A stretch of DNA of 64,000 nucleotides from Theocolax elegans. Its lineage: Eukaryota > Arthropoda > Insecta > Hymenoptera > Cerocephalidae. The translations under genes were made by a program, and so were the position numbers. The notes below the pieces were generated by a model. The model was given only the letters and a program-made list of their open reading frames with translations. It searched no databases and was not told the DNA's origin. Every line of letters starts with the position of its first letter. The stretch's first letter is position 1. Positions 1-11,652 of the stretch are shown piece by piece. Location: positions 49,361,589 to 49,425,588 of the forward strand of contig CM047426.1 of the NCBI GenBank assembly GCA_026168455.1, in the 5' to 3' direction.

Positions 1-279
1 TTATTATTATTATTATTCAGCAATACATTGTTTAGATTTCACAAACTTGTCACTGTCACGTTATCATATTATTCATTATAATTATACATCCGATTTATTT
101 ATATATCTTTTGTATTAAATACGTATATTCAGTTATTGTAATAATGATGTTTATATATTTATAGTAATCCTTCAGATTAGTATTATAATTCTTGTAAGGG
201 ATGTAAAACTAAAAATTCAGCATTATAAATGTTTAAAAATTAATTTTTTACATTTGTATAATAATATTTGTATTTTTAG
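1..279. other. AT-rich DNA, no gene seen
   Basis: This stretch is strongly AT-rich with a TTA trinucleotide run at the very start. I see no open frame, repeat or RNA gene that I can support. It ends in a T-rich tract that could serve as the polypyrimidine tract of the acceptor proposed at 278-279. Confidence 0.5.
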
Positions 280-340
280 CAGCTTACATGGGATTAGATG
301 GATACTGAAACAAGTGGAGATACTTTTCTACCATTCCAAG
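280..340 (+). CDS. Possible internal exon (unidentified gene)
   Basis: A T-rich tract ending in AG (278-279) is followed by 61 bp that is open in one frame and reads approximately SLHGIRWILKQVEILFYHSK. It ends with AAG followed by GTAAGT, a consensus 5' splice site, at 341. Seen: both splice signals and the open frame. I do not recognise the peptide, and 61 bp is too short for a confident call. It may belong to a host gene whose other exons are outside the window, or it may be chance. The opposite strand of the same area (294-518) is also open for 74 codons but has no recognisable content. Confidence 0.25.
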
Positions 341-623
341 GTAAGTGCATAAATTTTTTTGCAATGATCATACTACTAGATTCATCGTTATAAGGCAACA
401 AATATACATTTCTATTAATATTTCGGGCACTTTTCCCGGATATTTTGACCATAAGTGATCTTAATGATTTAGACCCACTCTGGAAATTTTTAGGCACTTT
501 CTGACTATAAAAAGACATCTTGTAGACAGTATTAGGTTACCAGAGTCCGGAGCAGAATTGCTGATTTTCACTATTTAAGGTTTAAATGGCTTACAAGAGT
601 GTGACAGCATACATTTATGTCTT

Positions 624-804
624 TAAAAGTATTTTTAATGAAAAGTTTGGAAAATTTTACAAAAAAAGTCATACTTATGTTTTTAGTGACAAATGCATCC
701 CCTGGGAGCTAAAAATTCAGGAGAACTACTGGATACCTCTAAAACATATTCCCACAGTTATAGCAATATTTATTTTTTTCATCTCCGATGTCACAGAGAA
801 CCAC

Positions 805-805
<1 letters not shown>
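624..805 (+). repeat. Dispersed repeat A, copy 1 (deleted form)
   Basis: This segment is nearly identical to 18747-19030, sharing the block around GTCATACTTATG and the block around GAGAACTACTGGATACC. In copy 2 these blocks are separated by about 95 bp that is missing here. The second copy has AAAAATTCA on both sides of the missing segment, and only one such 9-mer remains here, which points to a short-direct-repeat deletion. Both copies run into a TA microsatellite. No coding function is evident. Confidence 0.75.

Positions 806-857
<52 letters not shown>
806..857. repeat. (TA)n microsatellite
   Basis: About 50 bp of uninterrupted TA dinucleotides form the 3' edge of dispersed repeat A. The other copy of this repeat has the same TA tract followed by a long TG run. 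Confidence 0.95.
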
Positions 858-861
<4 letters not shown>

Positions 862-1829
862 CAGTTTGGTTGCCGCATGGATGTTTATGTTAAATATCGC
901 GGCTGCTCAGCGGTACGGTTAAACTTACCGTGTTTAAATAAACGTATTTTTCCCGCGTCGCAACGGCGGGTACCTGTTCGCTCTACCAAATCTGTTAAGT
1001 GTTAGTCTAAAACCGAGGTACTGTTTCAGATAACAATCAGGTAAAAAATTCAAATCTGAAATGGACCGCGAGACAGGGATATCGCGTTGAGCACTTGTCA
1101 ACCAGAAATATAATGTGGATTACATTTAATTACTTGAATACCGGATTAAATTCTAATAACTGAATTTATTGAAATAAAAATAAAGATAAATAACAAATAA
1201 AATATCTGATTGTCGCCGAGGTCTACGCTATTATTACAGGTCGGTAAACGGCCGACTTGTAGAGAGGGAGGGGGGGGGGAAATATCGCGAACTAATATAA
1301 TATACCCAGTCAACGGGACTGGTATAACGCAATAAGATTGTTTATTAATTAGCGAATAAAACACGATCGCGTGAAGTGATACCACTTACTCTCACTCTCT
1401 CTCTCTCTCTCTCTCTCTAACTCTCGCTGCGGTGTAGGACGAACTGTCCGTTCACCCGTGCACCGAGGTTGTGTGGATGCAGGTTGTTTCACGGTGTTGC
1501 ACCAGTCACTGCAAATGCAGGATCGGCTTGCAGTCAAAATAGACACGCGAATCGCACGGTAAAATACCGCACAGCGAAGCTGAACACGGCACGCGGGGTG
1601 CTCACACCTATCACGTGACAGGGCGGCTATCTCTCTTCACAGCGCGCGCGAATCTCCCCCTTAGCTCTCTAATCAGGTGCGCGCGCGAAGTCTATCTCGC
1701 CCGTGTAGCCACTACGAACCGAGTCGAGCCGAATCTCGCCGGCCCGAGCCGATGCGAACATTACGATACTGTTCGCTCGTGTTGCTCGAATTCGTCAAAC
1801 GGTAAGGTAAACAATAACTAACCGTTACA

Positions 1830-1863
<34 letters not shown>

Positions 1864-1864
1864 A
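862..1864. other. No gene seen; CT and TA microsatellites
   Basis: This kilobase is less AT-rich than its surroundings. It holds a CT repeat at about 1389-1418, a G-run near 1268-1279 and a TA tract at 1832-1864. The short open frames on both strands show no recognisable domain or codon bias. The moderately GC-rich part (1420-1800) could be old retroelement sequence, but I cannot assign it. Confidence 0.5.
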
Positions 1865-3555
1865 TTCTGGTTCAGGAAATTAATTCGTGTATAGCCCCGT
1901 CGGAATTTTAAAAAAATATTAATTAGGTGAGGCGTAATTAATTTTTTAAATGAGCCAATCAGAGGTCGGATTAGAGAAGAAAGTTGTACGACGTTGCCGC
2001 GCGAGACTAGTGCAACAGGTGAACGAGCGAAGCTCGCGAAAGCGAATGAACTGCAAAATATATTTTACGAGACTGATTGTACGAATAAAATGTACAATCA
2101 AGGAAATGATTTTTATTTAAGTTTGAATTAGACCGCAGACTAATAATTTCATTACTACTATTATTAATTTATTTACTAAATCTATGATATGCGTGCGTTA
2201 TAAATATGAGATTATTTAAGTTTTTAATCTCATCGTATTTAGATTAATTTATTGAAACCTTAATGACGAATTTTAAGACAATAAAATTTTGAATTGAATT
2301 AAGTTTTGGGTACAATATAGCCAATAAATACGTTTACTATAAAGATATATCGCTGCATGTTGGAAATATATTAGTTAATTTTGCAAGTATTTTGGCAATA
2401 ATATTGCTAGTGACATAATTCCTAGTCCGTGTAAAATGAAATTTAGCTCAAGCCTCAATTCTACGTTTAAAAAACATAATGCCACCGCGAGCGCTCTCCG
2501 ATGTTCGCGCACATCAAATTTTGTATTCGATGTTTGCTCTCCGACGTCCGCACTGCAAGAGCAAACGTGCTCAAAAAAAGTATTTTAGCTAAAATTACAA
2601 TTCACTGTGTGTCAGACTTAATAAATTTTTTCGAAAACTCTTGTCAAATGTTTAGGATAATAATTGCAATAGTCTGGCTGCTGAATTGAATTGAGTGTTC
2701 AATATATAAAATGCCAATGAATAACTACCATAAATTAGCAATATATTGGTAATATATCAGCAACAATATTGCTAGTAAGTTAAATCCGAGTCCGTCTAAA
2801 ATAAAATCTAACTGAACCCTCGATGAAGTAATCATCTAGCTATAGAATATCTATAATATGTTTACGTTTACCAAATTTTTTTAAACTGATTTTTTATAAT
2901 ATATTAGTATATGCTGAACAAATCGATATGAAATTAAAATTAATTGATCATATCTATACTAAAAATCGGTATTATGAGAAATCGTGGATTTATGTCACGC
3001 ATCTTAATAATTACTCGGATGACCAAAGAAAGACGTTCATTCGCGTTTTCATCCTCTTGAGGTAATAAAAGATCATCGATTCCCTTTAGTCTTCTTGTTT
3101 ATCTAGTTATTCTTACTTTAGCCTTAGACAACAGTGATTAAACGCAATTTACGCTCAGTATGGTGAAAAATCGCTTCACTTGTGCAAATAACCTCGAAAA
3201 AGGTAGAAAACCATCTCCCACAACAGTGTTATAATATACTATAATATTTGTGTTAATACCAAATCGGAGGTAATATAGAGAACCTGCAACTATAACAATT
3301 TGAAAATAAAATTAACCCTTAGAGTATCGTCATGACGTACATATGCGTCATGCTCCGACTCGCAAACATTTAATTTCATAGGAAAGATTATGTCTTGTTG
3401 AAATTTTCCAAAATAGTTTATATTTTATAACATATTAACCTCAAAATCCCACTTTCATTTCAGATTTTGAGGTTCTAATGTTATTAAATATCGTATGAAA
3501 CTATTGTGGAAGATGTTTTTTTACCTTTCTCGATGTTTTCACTTGCTTTGCTGAA
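1865..3555 (+). repeat. Large inverted repeat, left arm
   Basis: This arm is the reverse complement, with scattered differences and arm-specific insertions, of 5640-7222. Matching landmarks are GCCTCACCTAATTAATA near the outer edge, the tract around GTCGTACAACTTTCTTC, and the inner block containing CGGAGCATGACGCA. The outer match runs to about 1865. A segment at roughly 2820-3080 is not represented in the right arm. The pair looks like a very large foldback DNA element or a head-to-head insertion of two copies of one repeat. No transposase frame is visible. Confidence 0.8.
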
Positions 3556-3665
3556 AAGTAAAAAGTATTTTAGAAACTATTTCAGTAGGTATTTTAGAAG
3601 TCTCCCAAAATTAAATAGTTAAGTATGTATAATATTTCAGAAAGTGCACCCTTCATGGTTATGAT

Positions 3666-4014
3666 AAATTCCACAATAACGATTTTAAAGGGTTAAATCC
3701 AGGTTGTAATAAAATTAACAACCAATTTGATTTTAAAAGTTGTACGACGTTTCGTCTGCCAGGTTTTGCAGACCTCTTCAAGTACATAAATGTCAAACAG
3801 TTAGCAATGATCTTCCATTACTCGTAGATGACTTTGACTTGACTCTACTCATCTACGAGTAATGGAAGATCATTGCTAACTGTTTGACATTTATGTACTT
3901 GAAGAGGTCTGCAAAACCTGGCAGACGAAACGTCGTACAACTTTTAAAATCAAATTGGTTGTTAATTTTATTACAACCTGGATTTAACCCTTTAAAATCG
4001 TTATTGTGGAATTT
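3666..4014. repeat. Palindromic pair of Penelope-like terminal repeats
   Basis: Bases 3666-3831 and 3849-4014 are near-perfect reverse complements with a 17-bp loop. Each arm carries a hairpin followed by CGAAACGTCG, the signature also seen in the terminal repeats of the PLE at 58787-60145. A third, partial copy lies at about 18190-18410. Head-to-head terminal repeats are a known arrangement in Penelope-like retroelements. No protein frame survives between the arms, so this looks like a terminal-repeat-only insertion near the middle of the large inverted repeat. Confidence 0.8.
3891..3936 (+). ncRNA. Decayed hammerhead-like motif (PLE type 1)
   Basis: TTGAAGA is followed by GGTCTGC, an 8-nt loop, GCAGAC, then GAAAC. 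GTCTGC (3907-3912) pairs exactly with GCAGAC (3921-3926), as stem II of a hammerhead would, and GAAA sits directly after it. The first core base expected to be C is T here, so catalysis is unlikely. A mirror copy lies on the minus strand at 3741-3786 within the other palindrome arm. Confidence 0.5.
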
Positions 4015-4129
4015 TAGTATGTATAATAGTTTAATAAAATGTCATCCAATAAGTATGTTGGGAAGTCTTTATAAGTAATTAACTTACCACAGAACGTATT
4101 AAAAAGTCTGCCAAGTATTACTTTATTTA

Positions 4130-5580
4130 AAAACAATAAAGAAGAGAAATTTCTGTTTTATTACATTTGAAGAAATTAATTTCGAACAAATGAACATTAT
4201 TATAAATACTATTGTGTATTTATTGCTGTAAAACATAGTAGGGCTAAAAACTATAAAATAATTTATGTGTAGTATATACCTTACTGAAAAATTGTGTCAT
4301 TTATCAACAAGTACTTGTCGACTCTATTTTGATTTTAGTACTATCTATTGCGAAAACTTTGTAAGAATCGAAAAAGCTAAAATGTTATTGTTTTAAGCAT
4401 TCAATATCAATTGCCAAAGTGTGATAGAAATTAAACCATACTTGCGAAAGTTTACACCTTCGCAGAAGGTGTGTTTCGATATTTAACGTTTGGATTATGT
4501 ATTCGATAAGTTTTTTTCGAATAAAAAAAAACAATTATAGTAAGCCAAATAATTGCAGGACATATACTTTTCTGAAGTAAATGTGTTATTTTTCTACAGA
4601 AATACTTATCGATTTCATTTTGTTATTATATACCAAAGAATCGAACTCATATATATTGGCTCTATAGAAAAAAATAGGTTTAGCAACTATAATAAGAATG
4701 GAAAAAGTTTATAGATTAAATGTTTCATAATAGAGATCCACATAAATATAACATTGTGTTTCATTTTAAATTATTTTGAACATGGTGACTATCAAAAATT
4801 TATCTCACTCAACGTTGAAATAAAAATACTTCTATACATATCAAATTTAAAAAATTTCTAAATAACTTATACATTTGCCAAAGAACTGACACATTAGTTT
4901 TATTGAAATGTTAAAGGAGGTCAATAAGTATAAGTATAGAGAACAATAACGTACCAACATAATAAACATGGTTTTTATAAATTATGTAAGTAAATGTATA
5001 AATATAAAACATTCATTTCACCTAACCTGGAAATTAATAAATCCTATACCCATTACAGTTCATATAATTATTAAATATTATACAGTTGCCAAAGAATCAA
5101 ACACATATATTGCCTTAGAAAATAAATATGGTTATTTCGTAACTTTAATACGGATGGAGTATTACAGAGTTACCACTATAAAAGTTACAAAAATTACAAA
5201 ATTACTAACTGATTTTCCCACTTGTATAGAAAATAATAAAAAATTGCTTTAAAGTAGCTATAATCATTGTGTCATATATTGAATTTATCTATAAAATGTG
5301 GTAGATTTTGTTAATTAAATGTAATATATAGAACTTATTTTGCAGTGATCGGTAACAGTCGGGTAGATTAGTAGGCATCAGTATATAATATGCTATATCA
5401 CGTCAACAGATCGGATCAAAATTTAGGTACTCATATATTAATTTGTTCAAAAGTTATTTTGACCTCAAAAAGTGAATATTTTCAAATGGAATTTACTATG
5501 AAAATTTTTTTGAGATGCTGTAAGGATAGAGTCAGGTCAAAAATATATATTTTGTTTTTCATTTTTATGGTGTAAAACTT
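4130..5580. repeat. Satellite-like dispersed repeat B
   Basis: Degenerate units recur within this stretch, with landmarks such as ACTTGTCGA, GAGAACAATAA, CACATATATTG and an A-rich frame around CCTTCG. Clearly related sequence occurs at 29340-31000, 36100-36960 and 53730-53890. I see no protein-coding signal; the open frames at 4968-5252 and 5390-5575 are low-complexity. The family behaves like an interspersed satellite and may derive from the non-coding part of a transposon. Confidence 0.6.
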
Positions 5581-5639
5581 TTGTGGAACATTCGTATTAA
5601 ATTGTATATTTAGGACACTGTTCTTGTATATTTAGGACA

Positions 5640-7222
5640 CTCGCTTTGCTCGTGCAAACAACCTCGAGAAAGGTAAAAAAACATCTTCCACAATAGTTTC
5701 ATACGATATTTAATAACATTAGAACCTCAAAATCTGCAATGAAAGTGGGATTTTGAGGTTAATATGTTATAAAATATAAACTATTTTGGAAAATTTCAAC
5801 AAGACATAATCTTTCCTATGAAATTAAATGTTTGCGAGTCGGAGCATGACGCACATGTACGTCATGAGGGTACTCTATGGGTTCATTTTATTTTCAAATT
5901 GTTATTGTTGCAGGTTCTCTATATTACCTCCAATTTGGTATTAATACAAATATTATAGTATATTATAACACTGTTGTGGGAGATGGTTTTCTACCTTTCT
6001 CGAGGTTATTTGCACGACTGAAGCGATTTTTCACCATACTGAGCTTAAATTGCGTTTAATCACCGTTGCCTAAGGCTAAAGTAAGAATAACTAGATAAAC
6101 AAGAAGACTAAAGGGAATAGGGATCTCAGTTAACCAAATTGGGTAAGTTGGTGCCACAGGCAGAGCGGCCATCTAGGTATATGAAGACCGCCAGAACATT
6201 TAGGAATAATTATTAATCGCAACTTGTGTGTTATAATATTCTTTTTACATAATAAGTTTCGTGTCTTCCATAACTTTGTAACATTTACCAAATTGTCAAT
6301 ACTACCGTATTGAACACTCAATTCAATTCAACAGCCAGACTATTGCAATTATTATCCTAAACATTTGGAACGAGTTTTCGAAAAAATTTATTAATTCTGA
6401 AACACAGTGAATTGTAATTTTAACGAAAACACTTTTTTCGAGCACGTTTGCTTTTACAGTGCGGACGTCGAAGAGCGTCCGCGGCGGGTTTACTACGCGA
6501 GTACAAAATTTGATGAGCGCGAACATCAGCGAGCGCCCGCGGCGGGCTTACTACGCGAATACAAAATTTGATGTGCGCGGCATTATGTTTTTTAAGCGGA
6601 GAATTGAGGCTTGAGCTAAATTTCATTTTACATGGACTAGGAATTATGTCACTAGCAATATTATTGCCAATATACTTACAAAATTAACTAATATATTTCC
6701 AATGTGTAGCGATATATCTTTATGGTCAACGTATTTATTGGCTATATTGTATCAAAAACTTAATTCAATTCAAAATTTTATTGTCTTAAAATTCGTCATT
6801 AAGGTTTCAATAAATTAATCTAAATACGATGAGATTAAAAACTTAAATAATCTCATATTTATAACGCACGCATATCATAGATTTAGTAAATAAATTAATA
6901 ATAGTAGTAATGAAATTATTAGTCTGCGGTCTAATTCAAACTTAAATAAAAATCATTTCCTTTATTCATACAATCAATCTCGTAAAATATATTTTGCGAT
7001 TCTTTCGCTTTCGCGATCTTCGTTTCTGCTATACGCATTAGCTACGTTCAGGCGCTCGTTCACCTGTTGCATTAGTCTTGCGCGGCAACGTCGTACAACT
7101 TTCTTCAATAATCCGACCTCTGATTGACTCATTTCAAAAATTAATTACGCCTCACCTAATTAATATTTATTTAAAATTCCGACAGTGTTATACTCGAAAT
7201 AATTTCCTGCATCGGAATATAT
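5640..7222 (-). repeat. Large inverted repeat, right arm
   Basis: This is the partner of 1865-3555. It also holds a local tandem duplication of about 65 bp at 6470-6590, each unit with GGCGGG and ACAAAATTTGATG. A segment at about 6111-6310 is specific to this arm. The short open frames here are mirror images of frames in the left arm and show no domain, so I do not treat them as genes. Confidence 0.8.
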
Positions 7223-7670
7223 GCTACCTATGTTTCTGGATCACTGTATATATATTTTCAACACTGGCGTGCGTAAATTCAATTTTCGAAGCGTGTAGGA
7301 TGCTTTGAAAATAAGCAGTCGCGTTTGTGTTTTGTAATAAGATTCGTTTCTGCACGCGATGTATTGAAAGTCGCCGGCGACACAATTATCTATATTGTTA
7401 CAATAATTATGAGTGCTAAAACTACAGATTAATTGATTCGTTCATTATTATAATTTGCATATGCAGGTACTTCTTTTTGTTTTCAAATGAATTAATAAAT
7501 AATTGTTTGTACTCAAATTATTTCTTATTATAATTACATAATGTTTTTTTTTAATATGGATGATCAGCGCCCGCCCCTGGCCATCAGTCACTCGCTACAC
7601 TCGTGCCTGCAAATGCCGGTGGGCGCTGATCAATCTTTTCTCTCTCGCTGTCTCTTTCTCTCCGTCTCTC
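7223..7670. other. No gene; one GC-rich hairpin
   Basis: Apart from a hairpin at about 7559-7636, the stretch has no recognisable feature. The hairpin's ends read TGATCAGCGCCC and GGGCGCTGATCA. A CT-rich tract leads into the SINE target site at 7671. Confidence 0.6.
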
Positions 7671-8164
7671 TCTCTTGCTTCCTTTATAAATTTTTTTTTT
7701 TTTTAAATTTTTGGTAGTTTCCACGTACACCTTTTTACAGGTTTTTACGTATCCCCTACACCTTTATTCCATTTCATTCCATTTCCAATTTTACTTCCTC
7801 TTTACCCCACCTTCTCGCATTCGCCCGGGGTTATGCCCGTGGAGAGAGGGAAAACCTGTGGCCAAACCCGTTGGGATAAATGCCATTTAGGAAAACCTCC
7901 TCCGAGAAGGGCGGTGTATTCGAGAACAATTCTGTTTGGGTGGCAAGGTCACATTGCGTAGACTTTAACACCGAAACCGAATGCCTCACACCTCCCGCTC
8001 ACGTTGTGGAATGTGAAAAAACACCTAACCGATCATTTAAGCTAAGCCCGAGAACGGTCACCCATCCAAGTGCCAACCGCGCTCGGTGCTGCTTAACTTT
8101 CATGACCGGCCGAGGTGCGTTTCCGCCACTCCGCCACCGTGTCGGTTCTCTTGCTTCCTTTATA
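7671..8164 (-). mobile_element. 5S rRNA-derived SINE, complete, with 18-bp target duplication
   Basis: The element occupies 7689-8146 on the minus strand and is flanked by an exact 18-bp duplication beginning TCTCTTGCTTCC (7671-7688 and 8147-8164). Near its 5' end it contains AAGTTAAGCAGC and GATGGGTGACCG, which correspond to the box A and box C regions of eukaryotic 5S rRNA and would give an internal RNA polymerase III promoter. The 3' end is A-rich, seen as a T-run at 7690-7705. A homologous element lies at 37043-37868. The body downstream of the 5S-like head is unrelated to 5S. Copying would depend on a LINE-encoded reverse transcriptase. The open frame across it (7880-8176) is incidental. 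Confidence 0.9.
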
Positions 8165-8390
8165 TTTTTTTGTTAAACTTACCGCAACTTGTGTTAAAAA
8201 GTAGTATGCGGTACTCGTGCGGAGTAGTGTTCCCACGAGTGTGACGTTTACCGCTCGAGCGTAGCGAACTATATCTGTACTTGTATCGTAATGTACTATT
8301 GTTCCTTCGGTTTATATGTACGCGTATGCGTGTATTGTATATGTACGTATATATATATATGTATATATATATGTATATATATATATACAT

Positions 8391-9595
8391 TGTGACATGG
8401 CAGTTCTAACTGCATGTCACATACTTGATTTATATTTATATTATATATTTAATATTCCAAAGCCCTGTAGCTTATAGGAATTAATTATAAAACTCACTCG
8501 GAATCCAGATAGGCTAGACCGTGAGGAAGGAGTACGCACTCCAGCAAGATACGCATAAGCACACAAGCACACAATCACTATCCTTGTAACATTCTTGTAA
8601 ATAATTATCCGGTAGTTGAAGTTGAATCCTGAAGTAGTTGAGTGAAGTCCTGCTATAAATCCTGTTCCTTATGTCCTGGAGAAGGTGATCGTAGAAGGTA
8701 GCAGTAGAGGTAGAACATATAATATTGGACAGCGTCGACAACCAGTAAACATCCAGCCTCCTCCAAGAAGTAATGATCCTTCGTTGGTACAAAACCTCCT
8801 TCGAGTACCTGCAACAGTATTAAATAAATCATACTGAATATAAAATTAGAATTGAGGAAAGCAGTAGGTTGTCAAAACCTAGTTGCAGGTAAGGAGAAGG
8901 AGAGGTGAGTTGAGGTTAAGATCTTACTTCCACAAGAGATTAAGTTTAAAGGAAGAAACACCGCTATTTATACATTACCTCGGACAATCTAGCTGGATAT
9001 TGACTTGAGAATAGAACAGGCATCTCCGGAACCTGGTGAAGAAGAAGTAGCTGAGGAAGTCTGCAATATAGTGTTGACGTCGTCGTTCCCGCATGCCGCA
9101 CCTGAAACAAATAAACAAACTCGGACGAACTAACATTAATACAGGTTATTGTATGGAACGAGAGTATTTTACCGTTTATTGACGTTGTTCCTGTAGAAGC
9201 GACTCCGGGTTGTTCGTATCCAGCAGTTGAGACGGTGCACGGGGACGGAGGTGTTCACTGTACATAAACAAGACACGCACGCCGGATCGGCCGAGTCAAG
9301 CGAACGAGGGCCAACTGTTGCGCGTGGCGCATGCGCGCGGACTCGCTGATCGGTACATCGAGACGAACTCGGAGATTCCGAGTCGGGCCGTCGAACGAGA
9401 CGTTTCATATAAAACCTTTGTTATAGTTATTACGAGAGTGATAATATTTTTATTAATTGTTAAATTCGAGCATCTGCAGGTGAGAGTTCCTGCCTAAACT
9501 CCCTGTCTTCCAGCTTCCCGTCAAGCTGTGATTAAGCGTGTGTGTGCGGTAATCGCGTATAGTACAAAATATAAATTTTGCCACGTGAACGCGGC
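8391..9595 (+). mobile_element. Candidate LTR of a retrotransposon
   Basis: The proposed LTR begins with TGTGACAT, and its first 31 bp form a palindrome ending ATGTCACA (8391-8421). It ends just before a 13-bp match to the 3' end of tRNA-Arg at 9596. Length is about 1.2 kb. The right edge lacks the usual CA, so the border is approximate. No second LTR or internal coding region of this element is recognisable, so it appears to be a truncated remnant. Several other LTR candidates in the window begin with the same kind of terminal palindrome. Confidence 0.55.
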
Positions 9596-9608
9596 TGGCG
9601 ACCGTGAC
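9596..9608 (+). promoter_or_regulatory. Primer-binding site, tRNA-Arg type
   Basis: TGGCGACCGTGAC is complementary to the 3' end of an arginine tRNA including CCA, a primer used by several insect LTR retrotransposons. Its place directly after the proposed LTR supports the orientation and the right border of that LTR. Confidence 0.6.
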
Positions 9609-10747
9609 TAATTTGTTCGTTGATTTTGTGTATTATTATTATTTTAATTATATTAAAGTTTCTAGCTCGACTAAAAGTGTTGTTATTTTATTGTATGGGA
9701 GCCGTTCACCCTGATCCCCAGTGAACGTGTTTTAACATAGATATGCTAGGGGGAAAAGGTTTTTCGTAATTAATTTATTTAAAATAATGTTTTAAATGTT
9801 ATTATTTTTTCACTACCATGGACACCTTAAAAATTAAACAGATTCACACAACACCTTGGAGGTACTATTATAGTGCATTGGGTTTTATACCAAAAAATTA
9901 ATTATTTTTTAAATACGATTATAATTTATAAATAAAAGTTTTTACCGAACTTTAGTGTAATGAAATCAGAATAAAAATAATACAGACATATTAAATGTTA
10001 ACTGTAAATTTTAAACTATACGAATTCTTATAAAGCTTAAATTTACATTTTAATAATTATAAATGTTAATGAAAAATTAGGTTACCAAAAACAGTAAAGT
10101 GCATATACTTACTAAATTGTAGTATTAAGTAACAACTTATTAAAATTTTGGATTATTTTAAACGTATCTAAATAGTACTTCACCTCCTAAAATTAATTTA
10201 TTTAATGACGAAGGATCATCGCCAAAAGTTCTATGTCATTAATATTTTGTACTTTTAGAGTAATAAAACTTTCTTCATAAATAAATAAATTTTTGTATTA
10301 ATTTTAAAGAACTATTTATAACATTTTAGCGGCATATAAATAAAAACGTGTATCTTCCACTTCTCCCGTAATTCGTAATTTGCACCCTCTTTCAAAATTT
10401 GCGTTTTCATCCATAATTATATCCAATTTATTTTTCCCTTTAGTTACAGAGCCCATATATTTATTTTGATTATTATAAACAAATTCATTCCTTACATACC
10501 CTTCAGTTTCTAATAAATACATACTTATTTATACATACTTAATACATACTTATTTAAAATATTGTTTTATATAAATATACATAATCTACTCACTTATATA
10601 TCCATACAATTTTGAATTTTTAATTTAAAAAATATTTAAATTAAATGCTCCTAAATTAATAATTTTTGAAAAACTTTTCAAATGTAATACGTATTTTATA
10701 TTGCCACTGTTAAAATTTGAATATTTTTTTGCCATTACTGTTTATAA
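9609..10747. other. AT-rich, no recognised gene
   Basis: A purine-rich GGGGGAAAAGG at 9750-9760 resembles a polypurine tract and could be leftover retrotransposon leader. On the minus strand at 10316-10522 a 68-codon frame is open and rather charged (it includes NKYMGSVTKGKNKLD). I do not recognise it, and it is short enough to be chance or a transposon shard. The rest is AT-rich with nothing supportable. Confidence 0.45.
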
Positions 10748-11047
10748 GAGAATTTTAAAAATGCAATAATTAATGTATTTAATTTTTAAGCCATTGTATA
10801 CATCACATATGGATATTTGGAAAAGTGTATGTTATACTTGATTAATATTTATTTCATCTTCGAAAAATATTGCATCTGTATTTCATGCATTATATTCAAT
10901 TTTAGGTCCGTGATTATTATTGAGTACTTCAAGTTATATTCACAACTTTTTTTTTGCGCATGGAAAAAATACATATATTATTTATTCTTTGAAAAAACAA
11001 TTTTTAAATATATATATATATATATATTAAATGAATATTCCGCCGCG

Positions 11048-11095
<48 letters not shown>

Positions 11096-11128
11096 GTATG
11101 GTCTCTGGAACCATATATGCCCATCTAT
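10748..11128 (+). repeat. Direct duplication, unit 1
   Basis: This unit runs from AATGCAATAATTAATG to GTCTCTGGAACCATAT and is repeated at 11268-11652 in the same orientation with scattered substitutions and a shared internal TA/AC microsatellite. No coding content is evident. Confidence 0.8.
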
Positions 11129-11267
11129 GGTGAATGAAAAATTTTTATATACATTGGCATATATTAGAACCCTCAAATCTTAGATAGGATGGCGGCGAAC
11201 TATTTACATATATAATATATACATATGTGTATGTATATGTATATATATATATATATGATTATAGTAG

Positions 11268-11573
11268 AATTATTTTAAAAATGCAATAATTAATGTATTT
11301 AATTTTTAACCCATTGTATATATCACATATGGATATTTGGAAAAGTGTATGTTATACTTGATTAATATTTATTTTACCTTCGAAAAATATTGCATCTGTA
11401 TTTAAAGCATTACATTGAATTGTAGGTCCGTTATTATTATTGAGTACACATTTAAAAATTTTATGAGTTTTATCAAGAATGAGTAAACTAATACACATTC
11501 TTTCAAGTTATATTCTCAATTTTGTTTTGCCCACGGAAAAAATATATATATTATCTATATATTATATATTATA

Positions 11574-11620
<47 letters not shown>

Positions 11621-11652
11621 TATGGTCTCTGGAACCATATATGCCCATATAT
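11268..11652 (+). repeat. Direct duplication, unit 2
   Basis: This is the second copy of the unit at 10748-11128. The two are spaced by about 140 bp of microsatellite-rich DNA, and each includes a long TA tract just before TATGGTCTCTGG. The arrangement suggests a local segmental duplication or two adjacent insertions of one element. Confidence 0.8.

Noticed and set aside
3314..3700. piggyBac-like element bounded by TTAACCC and GGGTTAA
   Set aside because: The right-hand motif belongs to the PLE terminal repeat and recurs elsewhere without the left one.
7880..8176. 98-codon frame, with a near-identical frame at 36986-37309
   Set aside because: Both are antisense readings of the 5S-derived SINE; conservation comes from the SINE, not from a protein.
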